From the NCBI GenBank assembly GCA_948517135.1, contig CAORJJ010000041.1, forward strand, positions 8,882 to 18,361: a stretch of 9,480 bases of DNA. The letters run 5' to 3'. Under the pieces are notes generated by a model, which saw nothing but the letters and a program-made list of their open reading frames with translations, made no database searches and was not told where the DNA came from. A program made the position numbers and the translations under genes. This document shows positions 1 to 5,246 of this stretch, piece by piece. Source of the stretch: an uncultured Clostridia bacterium. GTDB lineage: Bacteria > Bacillota > Clostridia > TANB77 > CAG-508. How positions within the stretch are numbered: position 1 is the stretch's first letter; each line of letters begins with the position of its first letter.

Positions 1-2
1 AA

Positions 3-65
3 GTAAAAGAAGAAGGAATTTTCCAAAAATTTATAAATAAAATTTTATCAATATTTAAAAAGTAG
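3..65 (+). CDS. C-terminal tail of an upstream gene (partial)
   Basis: Frame 3 is open from the left edge to a TAG at 63-65 and would encode about 20 lysine- and isoleucine-rich residues ending in SIFKK. The other two forward frames meet stops sooner. It lies directly before a new promoter and gene, as the end of a preceding gene would. The product cannot be identified from so few residues, and this could be non-coding. Confidence 0.4.
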   Translation, partial: VKEEGIFQKFINKILSIFKK

Positions 66-89
66 ATTATAGAAAAATGTTAAAAATAG

Positions 90-98
90 TGCTATAAT
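90..98 (+). promoter_or_regulatory. Extended -10 promoter for the MBL hydrolase gene
   Basis: TGCTATAAT is an extended -10 (TGn followed by TATAAT at 93-98). No good -35 lies at the usual distance, which fits an extended -10 promoter. Transcription would start near 105, just before the AGGAGG at 111-116, leaving a very short leader. Confidence 0.55.
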
Positions 99-122
99 AA
101 ATTATATTTTAGGAGGTACTAT

Positions 123-1115
123 ATGAAAAAAGTTGGTAAAATACTAGTATTTTATATTATAGTAATTATTCTAATTACTATAATATTTTTTTATGTGAAA
201 AATGAAGATATAGAAACTAATTCAGACAGTGCTAAAAATATTGAAGAGGGAATGAGAATAACTTTAGTTGCTGGAGTTGCTTTGCCAGAAAATGGTGACC
301 GTAATTCTAATAGTTATTTAATTAGAAGTAAAAATGATAAACTTATTGTTGTTGATGGCGGAGAAATTGAAGATGCTGATTTTCTTCTTAACTATATTAT
401 GAAATATGGTAATGGAAAAGTTGATTATTGGTATATTACGCATCCACACGCAGATCATGTTGGAGCTTTATGTGAATTATTAGGAAGAGAAAATTGTGAT
501 ATTACAGTAGAAAATTTATATTATTATTTTAATCCACTTGAATGGTATGAAAAGTATGATACTAGAGGATTTTCGAGTGAGAAATTAATGTATGATAGTT
601 TAGAAAGTTCTAAAATTATAAATAAAGTTGAATGTCAAAAAGGACAAATAATTGAAATGGACAATCTTGAATGTGAAATAATAAGAATTGCAAATCCAGA
701 GATAACAAAATCAGATAATGGAAATGAAAGTAGTATGGTTTTCAAAATAACTGATACTGATATTGATAAAAGTATATTATTTTTAGGAGATGCATTTAAT
801 TATACAAGTAAAGAATTATTAGAAGAACCAGAAAAACTACAGAGTTATGCTGTTCAAATGGCTCATCATGGACAAAATGGGGTTACTAAAGAAGTATATG
901 ATGCGATAGATCCTAAAATATGTTTTTTTAATGCACCAAAATGGCTTTATGATAATGATAATGGCAAAGGATATAACTCAGGAAAATGGAAAAGCATTAT
1001 TGTAAGAGAATGGGTTGAAGAATATAAAGCAGACTCAATATGTGCGTTTAATGGAGATAAAGTAATTAGATTTACAAAAGAAGGATATGAAGTTTTAGAT
1101 GAAAACATAAAATAA
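123..1115 (+). CDS. Membrane-anchored MBL-fold metallohydrolase (ComEC C-terminal type)
   Basis: This 330-aa protein has an N-terminal membrane segment (about residues 7-25) that is not followed by an obvious cleavage site, so the catalytic domain is probably anchored on the outer face. The metallo-beta-lactamase motif HPHADH (H107, H109, D111, H112) comes after strands ending in VVDGG (76-80). Further metal ligands are D223 in LGDA and the histidines of AHHG (247-250). The N-ESSMV stretch near 201-206 and the AHHG motif resemble the free-standing relatives of the ComEC/Rec2 C-terminal domain. The family hydrolyses phosphoesters, nucleic acids or other substrates at a two-metal site; the substrate here is unknown. 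The ComEC channel domain is absent, so a DNA-uptake role is not implied. The start is set by AGGAGG at 111-116, six bases before ATG. No terminator follows, so some transcripts may run on into rplM. Confidence 0.8.
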   Translation: MKKVGKILVFYIIVIILITIIFFYVKNEDIETNSDSAKNIEEGMRITLVAGVALPENGDRNSNSYLIRSKNDKLIVVDGGEIEDADFLLNYIMKYGNGKVDYWYITHPHADHVGALCELLGRENCDITVENLYYYFNPLEWYEKYDTRGFSSEKLMYDSLESSKIINKVECQKGQIIEMDNLECEIIRIANPEITKSDNGNESSMVFKITDTDIDKSILFLGDAFNYTSKELLEEPEKLQSYAVQMAHHGQNGVTKEVYDAIDPKICFFNAPKWLYDNDNGKGYNSGKWKSIIVREWVEEYKADSICAFNGDKVIRFTKEGYEVLDENIK

Positions 1116-1142
1116 TTTTAAAATAAATAACAAATTTTCCTT

Positions 1143-1191
1143 ATAATGCTTGACTTTTAATTGTAATTGTATTAAAATAATTAAGCATTAT
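1143..1191. repeat. 9-bp inverted repeat enclosing the rplM promoter
   Basis: ATAATGCTT (1143-1151) is repeated perfectly inverted as AAGCATTAT (1183-1191), 31 bp apart. The left arm overlaps the first bases of the -35 and the right arm covers the expected transcription start. It could be a pair of protein sites or chance in AT-rich DNA. Confidence 0.4.
1150..1178 (+). promoter_or_regulatory. Sigma-A-type promoter of the rplM-rpsI operon
   Basis: TTGACT (1150-1155) and TAAAAT (1173-1178) are separated by 17 bp, close to the consensus for the main vegetative sigma factor. Transcription would begin near 1185, giving a leader of about 125 nt before the rplM start, enough for the structured element at 1217-1260. 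Confidence 0.75.
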
Positions 1192-1216
1192 GTGTAATAG
1201 TATAAATTATTAGCAT

Positions 1217-1260
1217 AATAACTTCTCCCCGGTAGTTATGTGCAAGTTATTTTATAACTA
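1217..1260 (+). ncRNA. Probable L13 leader (autoregulatory mRNA element)
   Basis: AATAACTT (1217-1224) pairs perfectly with AAGTTATT (1244-1251) around an unusually GC-rich segment, CTCCCCGG, in otherwise AT-rich DNA. A second pairing, TAGTTAT (1233-1239) with ATAACTA (1254-1260), uses bases overlapping the first helix region, so the two compete. Firmicutes carry a known L13 leader upstream of rplM through which the ribosomal protein is thought to limit its own synthesis. Position and structure fit that class, but I am calling it from context and pairing, not from a covariance-model match. No terminator-like T-run follows, so any control would be at translation or RNA stability. Confidence 0.6.
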
Positions 1261-1311
1261 TTCATAAGAGATTAAAATATTTTAAAAATTGAAATGGAGG
1301 GTATTAGTACC

Positions 1312-1749
1312 ATGAATAATACTACATATAGCCCAAAAGCAGGCGAAATCGAAAGAAAATGGTATATAATAGATGCTGCAGATAAATCTTTAGGTAGAGT
1401 AGCTACTGAAGCAGCTAGACTATTAAGAGGAAAACACAAACCAACATATACACCAAATCAAGATACTGGTGATTATGTAATAGTAATAAATTGTAAAGAC
1501 GCTGTTTTAACAGGTCATAAATTAGATCAAAAAGTTTATAGACATCACTCAGGATATATTGGAGGAATGAAAGAAACTTCAGCTAGAGTTATGATGGATA
1601 AAACTCCTGAAAAAGCTATGTTCTTAGCTATAAAAGGAATGCTTCCTCATACAAGATTAGGAAACAAAATGGTTAAAAAATTAAGAGTTTATGCAGGTAG
1701 TGAACATGAAAATGCAGCTCAGAAACCAGAAGTTTGGGAGGTAAAATAA
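1312..1749 (+). CDS. rplM: 50S ribosomal protein L13
   Basis: L13 is an early-assembling protein of the large ribosomal subunit that binds 23S rRNA. The 145-aa product has the expected family length and hallmark stretches: ERKWYIIDA near the N-terminus, LGRVATEAARLLRGKHKPTY, then DTGDYVIVINC, and the C-terminal MLPHTRLGNKMVKKLRVYAG. I chose ATG 1312, not the in-frame ATG at 1294, because the latter overlaps the ribosome binding site GGAGG (1296-1300), which is 11 bases from 1312. The short N-terminal extension before ERKWY is normal for Firmicutes. It is followed two bases later by rpsI, the near-universal partner in bacteria. Expression is probably set by the strong promoter at 1150-1178 and the leader at 1217-1260. 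Confidence 0.97.
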   Translation: MNNTTYSPKAGEIERKWYIIDAADKSLGRVATEAARLLRGKHKPTYTPNQDTGDYVIVINCKDAVLTGHKLDQKVYRHHSGYIGGMKETSARVMMDKTPEKAMFLAIKGMLPHTRLGNKMVKKLRVYAGSEHENAAQKPEVWEVK

Positions 1750-1751
1750 AA

Positions 1752-2156
1752 ATGGCAAAGAAAACAGAAAATATAGTATTCCAAGGAACAGGTAGAAGAA
1801 AAGAATCAATAGCTAGAGTTAGATTAATGGCTGGTAAAGGTGAAATAGTTGTTAATGGAAAAAAATTAGATGAATATTTTGGTTCTGATATATTAAAAGT
1901 TATAGTTAACCAACCATTTGCTGTAACAAATACAGTTGGAAAATATGATGTTATTATTAAAGTTATTGGTGGTGGATTAACAGGTCAAGCAGGAGCTATT
2001 AGACATGGAATTTCAAGAGCTTTAGTAAAAGCTAATGATGAATTCAGACCAGCTTTAAAATCAAACGGATTCTTAACAAGAGATCCAAGAATGAAAGAAA
2101 GAAAAAAATACGGTCTTAAAAAAGCTAGAAAAGCTCCACAATTCTCAAAAAGATAA
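1752..2156 (+). CDS. rpsI: 30S ribosomal protein S9
   Basis: S9 is a small-subunit protein whose C-terminal tail reaches the P-site tRNA. The 134-aa product shows the family signatures: FQGTGRRKESIARVRL at the N-terminus, GKGEIVVNGKKLDEYF, the GGGLTGQAGAIRHGISRAL block in the middle, and the basic tail ending in the invariant SKR. I chose ATG 1752 because GGGAGG (1736-1741), inside the last codons of rplM, is 10 bases upstream. A TTG at 1734 in the same frame only extends into that binding site. The two-base gap to rplM implies translational coupling in one operon, which closes at the hairpin at 2194-2233. Confidence 0.97.
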   Translation: MAKKTENIVFQGTGRRKESIARVRLMAGKGEIVVNGKKLDEYFGSDILKVIVNQPFAVTNTVGKYDVIIKVIGGGLTGQAGAIRHGISRALVKANDEFRPALKSNGFLTRDPRMKERKKYGLKKARKAPQFSKR

Positions 2157-2193
2157 TTACAGGACTTTTCGAAGTTATATGGAATATACTTAC

Positions 2194-2233
2194 AGAAACC
2201 TTATGTTGATTTGCAACATAAGGTTTCTTTTTT
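2194..2233 (+). terminator. Rho-independent terminator of rplM-rpsI
   Basis: A perfect 15-bp stem (2194-2208 with 2214-2228) with a five-base loop is followed by six Ts (2228-2233). On the minus strand the stem is not followed by Ts, so it should act mainly on rightward transcription, although it lies right at the 3' end of the minus-strand gene. Confidence 0.93.
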
Positions 2234-2236
2234 ATA

Positions 2237-3517
2237 TTACCTTGATTGGTCAAGATACATATTATTTACTAAAGAAAACATTTCTTGTAGAATAGCTCCG
2301 TTTATATCACTTTTTTGCTTGATAGGTGGTATTGTTAATCGTAAAAAGCTATCTACATCTCCAGGAAAGCTTTTTATTTTTCCATTTGGATAATGTGATA
2401 ACAGTCTTTTAATAGTATAGAGTAAACGTTCTGTTTTGATTTCACTAATAGTATCTTGCATATTATAATTCATTGATAGATATTTTAAATCTCTTTGATA
2501 TGTATCAGGGCATTTTTTCTTTTTATATTCATTCCATTCTATATCAAAGTTTGCTTTTGCAAGTTCACCTCTTTTTGTATGATAATCATAGTCTAAAACG
2601 AGCAGACCAGGTGTTTCAATTTCATAAACTCCTTCTTTATTTAGAATATTTATAAAAATTCCAAGAGATAGTAGTTTTTCAGGTTCTACTTTTTCAATAA
2701 AATTTTCACTTCTTAATTTTCCTTTATTAAAACATTTTCTAGATTCATTTACATATTTTCTGAGATTTTCATCAGTTAAGTCACTAAATTTTTTGTCTTG
2801 TATAGAACCAATATGGCATATTTTCTTTCCATTTTTTTCATAAATTCCATATCTAATAACAGGAAGGGAATAGTGAGGGCGATTAAATAATTTCATATTA
2901 TTATAATGTCTTTTATCATAAATAGTAATTTGAAATTCTTTTGAATTTTCATCCCAAGTTCTGGCAACTTTATTTTGAACGCATGTTGGATTGTCATCAA
3001 ATCTACTCAATTTTCCAATACAAGTCTCTTTGTTATATTTATCTAAAGTATGATCTTTTAATAGACTCACACCTTTTCTTAAAAATTGTTCAGGATCTGT
3101 AAAATCTTCAGGAGTAGCTCTTAGCCATATTTGTTCAAAACAATTAGTTTGTTCATAACAAGGAAATCCAGAATAACCAGTTCTTTGGAAATACAATTCA
3201 ATATTTTGCTCATAATATTGTCTAAGTAATTCAAAAAAATCTTGATAATTATGTATTATCATTACAGGATTTTCATTGCTAAAATCTTTTGAATTTATAT
3301 GTTCTATTATTTGTGAAGATTCTTTATGATAAAAATTATATTTTTTACAATATCTTTTTAAAATATATTCTATAAAATTTATTGCTTCTGGTTCTCTAAA
3401 ATCGAAATTAAAATTTGGTAGTGTTTTATCAAATATTAATTTATACATTGTGTCTGTAACGAATTTTTCTGTAACATTTTTTAGTGTAGGTTTTAATCTT
3501 TCACCAATAGTTCTCAT
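2237..3517 (-). CDS. Protein of unknown function, 426 aa
   Basis: I do not recognise this protein. It is soluble in appearance, with no signal peptide or membrane segment. It is rich in charged and aromatic residues and has eight scattered cysteines (57, 120, 126, 166, 179, 234, 262, 336) without a CxxC zinc-knuckle pattern. The middle (about 195-240) looks beta-rich, including an IRYGIYEKNGKKICHIGSIQ stretch that vaguely recalls the strands of acetyltransferase-like folds. This is a weak impression, not an assignment. The C-terminal part (330-426) looks helical. ATG at 3517 is preceded by AAGGAG (3523-3528) five bases away, and the stop is TAA. It stands alone on its strand, has its own promoter (3653-3681) and a long leader with a terminator-like hairpin, so it seems to be separately controlled. 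The frame is intact over 426 codons, so it is very likely a real gene. Confidence 0.85.
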   Translation of the reverse strand: MRTIGERLKPTLKNVTEKFVTDTMYKLIFDKTLPNFNFDFREPEAINFIEYILKRYCKKYNFYHKESSQIIEHINSKDFSNENPVMIIHNYQDFFELLRQYYEQNIELYFQRTGYSGFPCYEQTNCFEQIWLRATPEDFTDPEQFLRKGVSLLKDHTLDKYNKETCIGKLSRFDDNPTCVQNKVARTWDENSKEFQITIYDKRHYNNMKLFNRPHYSLPVIRYGIYEKNGKKICHIGSIQDKKFSDLTDENLRKYVNESRKCFNKGKLRSENFIEKVEPEKLLSLGIFINILNKEGVYEIETPGLLVLDYDYHTKRGELAKANFDIEWNEYKKKKCPDTYQRDLKYLSMNYNMQDTISEIKTERLLYTIKRLLSHYPNGKIKSFPGDVDSFLRLTIPPIKQKSDINGAILQEMFSLVNNMYLDQSR

Positions 3518-3533
3518 AAATACTCCTTTTTAA

Positions 3534-3564
3534 TAAAAACTTGTGACTATTGCTAGCCACAAGT
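3534..3564 (-). terminator. Terminator-like hairpin in the 5' leader of the 426-aa gene (putative attenuator)
   Basis: On the minus strand, ACTTGTG and CACAAGT (3539-3545 with 3558-3564) form a 7-bp stem, extended after one mismatch by three more pairs (3547-3549 with 3554-3556) around a four-base loop. A run of five Ts follows at once (3539-3535), and then the AAGGAG ribosome binding site. No gene ends here on this strand, so a terminator in this place would act inside the leader of the gene at 2237-3517. A weak competing pairing (3561-3565 with 3570-3574) overlaps the first-transcribed arm. Confidence 0.6.
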
Positions 3565-3566
3565 AT

Positions 3567-3588
3567 CCATACTTTATAACATGTATGG
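3567..3588 (-). other. Second leader hairpin upstream of the putative attenuator
   Basis: CCATAC (3567-3572) and GTATGG (3583-3588) pair around a 10-base loop. In the minus-strand transcript this helix forms just before the terminator-like hairpin at 3539-3564. It could be part of a sensing structure. I do not recognise it as a known riboswitch class. Confidence 0.4.
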
Positions 3589-3624
3589 GGGTTTTATTCA
3601 GTTGTTTGAGATTTTTTGTATATT

Positions 3625-3729
3625 TTTACATTTACAAAAATGCATCATGTTAATTATACATTATGTAAACACAAAAATCAAGATGATTTACTAAATGAAA
3701 TTTTTACATAAAAGAGATATAAATGTAAA
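3625..3729. repeat. Cluster of TTTACA/TGTAAA hexamers between divergent promoters
   Basis: TTTACA occurs at 3625-3630, 3631-3636 (directly adjacent) and 3703-3708. Its complement TGTAAA occurs at 3664-3669 and 3724-3729. TTTACAT (3703-3709) and ATGTAAA (3723-3729) form a dyad 13 bp apart, just upstream of the rightward promoter. The cluster could be binding sites for a regulator of the divergent pair. AT-richness makes chance clustering easier. Confidence 0.35.
3653..3681 (-). promoter_or_regulatory. Promoter of the 426-aa minus-strand gene
   Basis: Read on the minus strand, TTGATT (3681-3676), 17 bp of spacer and a perfect TATAAT (3658-3653) form a good vegetative promoter. The predicted start near 3646 leaves a leader of about 128 nt before the ATG at 3517. 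Confidence 0.7.
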
Positions 3730-3739
3730 TTGTAAGAAA

Positions 3740-3767
3740 TTGCTAAAAAAATTTGATATGATATAAT
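3740..3767 (+). promoter_or_regulatory. Promoter of the two-repeat membrane-anchored protein gene
   Basis: TTGCTA (3740-3745), a 16-bp spacer and TATAAT (3762-3767) with an upstream TG (TGATATAAT, 3759-3767) make an extended -10 promoter. Transcription would start only a few bases before the AGGAGG at 3777-3782. Confidence 0.65.
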
Positions 3768-3785
3768 AAAAATATAGGAGGAGAC

Positions 3786-4253
3786 ATGAAAAAAGTAGAA
3801 TTAATAAAAAAATATAGTATTACAATACTTATTTTAGTAATGATACTAATTATAAGTATATTACTAATTAAAATTACTATTAATAAAAATAGTGAAGACA
3901 AATACAAAGTAATAAGCAGTTGGATTGGTGAATATACAAAAGAAGATGATAATAATCATATATCATTTTTTGTATATGATGGTGGTTTTGCGGCAGTACT
4001 TTGGCCAGATTTTGATAATCAACAATTAATAAAAATTTCTAATGCTACAACTAGTAAGATAATGGAAGAACAAATAGTTAACGAAGAAAAAATTAAATTA
4101 AAAATAGAAAAGAAGAATGATGATATAATTGATGTTAAAACTTTATCATCAGATGATCAATCTTTTTTAAATAATTTTTCTGGTGAATATAAAATAAAAA
4201 GAACTAAAAATGAAACAGTGCAAAAAATGGAGCGGTTTGTATGTGAACTATGA
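3786..4253 (+). CDS. Membrane-anchored tandem-repeat protein, N-terminal part (frameshifted)
   Basis: The first 145 or so residues belong to a longer protein. A membrane segment (about residues 11-32) after a short basic start suggests an N-terminal anchor with the rest outside the cell. The exported part begins with SWIGEY (45-50) and reaches NFSGEY (130-135), a beta-rich, acidic domain of about 90 residues. After codon 146 the frame slips at an A-run (4222-4227). The last residues before the TGA at 4251-4253 are probably an artefact of the shift, because the neighbouring frame continues with a matching KWSGLY motif. AGGAGG sits four bases before the ATG. Removing one A would give a single protein of 244 aa. 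I know no family for it. It may be a surface lipocalin-like or beta-sandwich domain, but that is only a guess from strand content. Confidence 0.7.
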   Translation: MKKVELIKKYSITILILVMILIISILLIKITINKNSEDKYKVISSWIGEYTKEDDNNHISFFVYDGGFAAVLWPDFDNQQLIKISNATTSKIMEEQIVNEEKIKLKIEKKNDDIIDVKTLSSDDQSFLNNFSGEYKIKRTKNETVQKMERFVCEL

Positions 4254-4521
4254 AAATGGATTAATAATGCAAATAAGTGGTACTGAATCTGGTAATGACT
4301 ATGGAATTAATATAACAGGAGAAGATACTTCTTTTATGTCTAATGGATATAGTCTAGTAGAAAGTGATAGTGATGATTATTTAGTATTAACTGAAGAAGA
4401 CTATGATGGTAATGTAACTACAATAGTAAAGAAAGGCTCAATAATAAAAATAACGATAAAAGATGAAAATGGAAATGAAATAATAGAATCAATTACTGGC
4501 GATTATCAAAAAGTTGAATAA
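4210..4521 (+). pseudogene. C-terminal half of the tandem-repeat protein, out of frame
   Basis: This open frame encodes a second copy of the domain seen upstream. KWSGLY starts it and SITGDY ends it, corresponding to SWIGEY and NFSGEY in the first copy, offset by about 102-105 residues in the restored protein. It has an ATG at 4210 but no ribosome binding site before it, and the first codons overlap the upstream reading frame by 44 bases, so independent translation is unlikely. Dropping one of the six As at 4222-4227 fuses it to the anchored part. The residues are acidic and rich in beta-forming side chains. The whole locus is a pseudogene, a sequencing error, or a slippage-controlled gene; the sequence alone cannot decide. 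It ends just before a strong terminator. Confidence 0.65.
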
Positions 4522-4526
4522 AGAAG

Positions 4527-4556
4527 AAAAACTCTCAAAATTTTTGAGAGTTTTTT
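4527..4556 (+). terminator. Rho-independent terminator after the repeat protein
   Basis: A stem of up to 13 bp (4527-4539 with 4543-4555), with an ACTCTC/GAGAGT core and a tiny loop, runs into TTTTTT. It separates this transcript from the ruvA promoter. The A-run on the left makes it potentially active on both strands. Confidence 0.9.
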
Positions 4557-4565
4557 ATTAAACTC

Positions 4566-4593
4566 TTGCAAAATAATAATTTTGTGATAGAAT
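4566..4593 (+). promoter_or_regulatory. Promoter of ruvA-rarA
   Basis: TTGCAA (4566-4571), 16 bp and TAGAAT (4588-4593) preceded by TGA (4585-4587) form an extended -10 promoter directly after the previous terminator, 42 bp before the ruvA start. Confidence 0.6.
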
Positions 4594-4634
4594 ATAGCAA
4601 AAAGATGTTTGGTAAATGAAATGGAGAAAATACA

Positions 4635-5234
4635 ATGTTTGCATATATAAAAGGAAGTTTAGAAGAAAAAGCTACCAACTATGTTGTTATAGATGTAGGT
4701 GGAATAGGTTATAAAATATTTATGTCAAATATTTCAATAAATGAAATAGGAGAACTTGGAAAAATAGTAAAAGTTCATACTTACTATTATGTAAGAGAAG
4801 ATGTTATTAGTTTATATGGTTTCTTACATCATGATGAATTAAAAATGTTTGAACTTTTATTATCTGTTAGTGGAATAGGAGCAAAATCTGCAATAGCAAT
4901 GCTTTCTAACATAACACCTGCTGGTTTTGCATGTGCTATTATTTCAAATAATGTTGCTCTTTTAAAGAAAATACCAGGAATTGGTCCCAAAACTGCACAA
5001 AGAATAATTTTAGAATTACAAGATAAATTAAAGTCAGAAGAAGAACTTACTAAAAACGAGCAAGAAGAAATCAATTTTGTACAAAATAATGAAAATGTTA
5101 ATGAAGCAATTCAAGCATTACAAATACTTGGTTATAATAAAAAGGAAATAGATAAGGCATTTGAGAAAATTGCAAATACCGATGTATCTGTTGAAGAACT
5201 AATTAAAAAAGGTTTATCAATTTTATCAAGATAG
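4635..5234 (+). CDS. ruvA: Holliday junction branch migration protein RuvA
   Basis: RuvA binds four-way DNA junctions as a tetramer and loads the RuvB motor for branch migration during recombinational repair. The 199-aa length is typical. An OB-fold domain covers about residues 1-63 (MFAYIKGSLE, DVGGIGYKIF, and VREDVISLYGF at its end). Two helix-hairpin-helix DNA-binding motifs follow: SVSGIGAKSA (78-87) and IPGIGPKTA (113-121). An acidic linker (134-153) then leads to the small C-terminal domain III (about 155-199, EAIQALQILGYNKKE), which contacts RuvB. GGAG (4623-4626) lies eight bases before the ATG. The next gene, 12 bases after the stop, is rarA and not ruvB, which must be elsewhere in the genome. 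Confidence 0.97.
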   Translation: MFAYIKGSLEEKATNYVVIDVGGIGYKIFMSNISINEIGELGKIVKVHTYYYVREDVISLYGFLHHDELKMFELLLSVSGIGAKSAIAMLSNITPAGFACAIISNNVALLKKIPGIGPKTAQRIILELQDKLKSEEELTKNEQEEINFVQNNENVNEAIQALQILGYNKKEIDKAFEKIANTDVSVEELIKKGLSILSR

Positions 5235-5246
5235 AAAGGGATAATT

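Noticed and set aside
1294..1311. Upstream ATG as the rplM start
   Set aside because: It overlaps the GGAGG that serves ATG 1312, and the added residues are not part of the L13 family.
1734..1751. TTG 1734 as the rpsI start
   Set aside because: It lies within the last codons of rplM on top of the rpsI ribosome binding site; ATG 1752 is properly spaced and gives the normal S9 N-terminus.
2211..2655. Two short plus-strand open frames (2211-2393 and 2473-2655)
   Set aside because: They lie antisense within the 426-aa minus-strand gene (the first also starts inside the rpsI terminator), have no ribosome binding sites, and encode low-complexity shadows.
3534..3588. Known riboswitch upstream of the 426-aa gene
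   Set aside because: I checked by eye for T-box, preQ1, fluoride and c-di-GMP hallmarks and saw none; it is reported only as an uncharacterised leader.
4222..4227. Programmed slippage at the A-run of the repeat protein
   Set aside because: Six As is short for efficient transcriptional slippage, and no stimulatory element is visible. It is kept only as a remote alternative.
4251..4253. TGA read as tryptophan (alternative genetic code)
   Set aside because: This TGA lies after the frameshift point in a non-conserved tail, and tryptophans throughout the window use TGG, so the standard code holds.
4829..5074. Minus-strand open frame inside ruvA
   Set aside because: The plus frame is an unmistakable RuvA; the reverse frame has no start signals or recognisable motifs.
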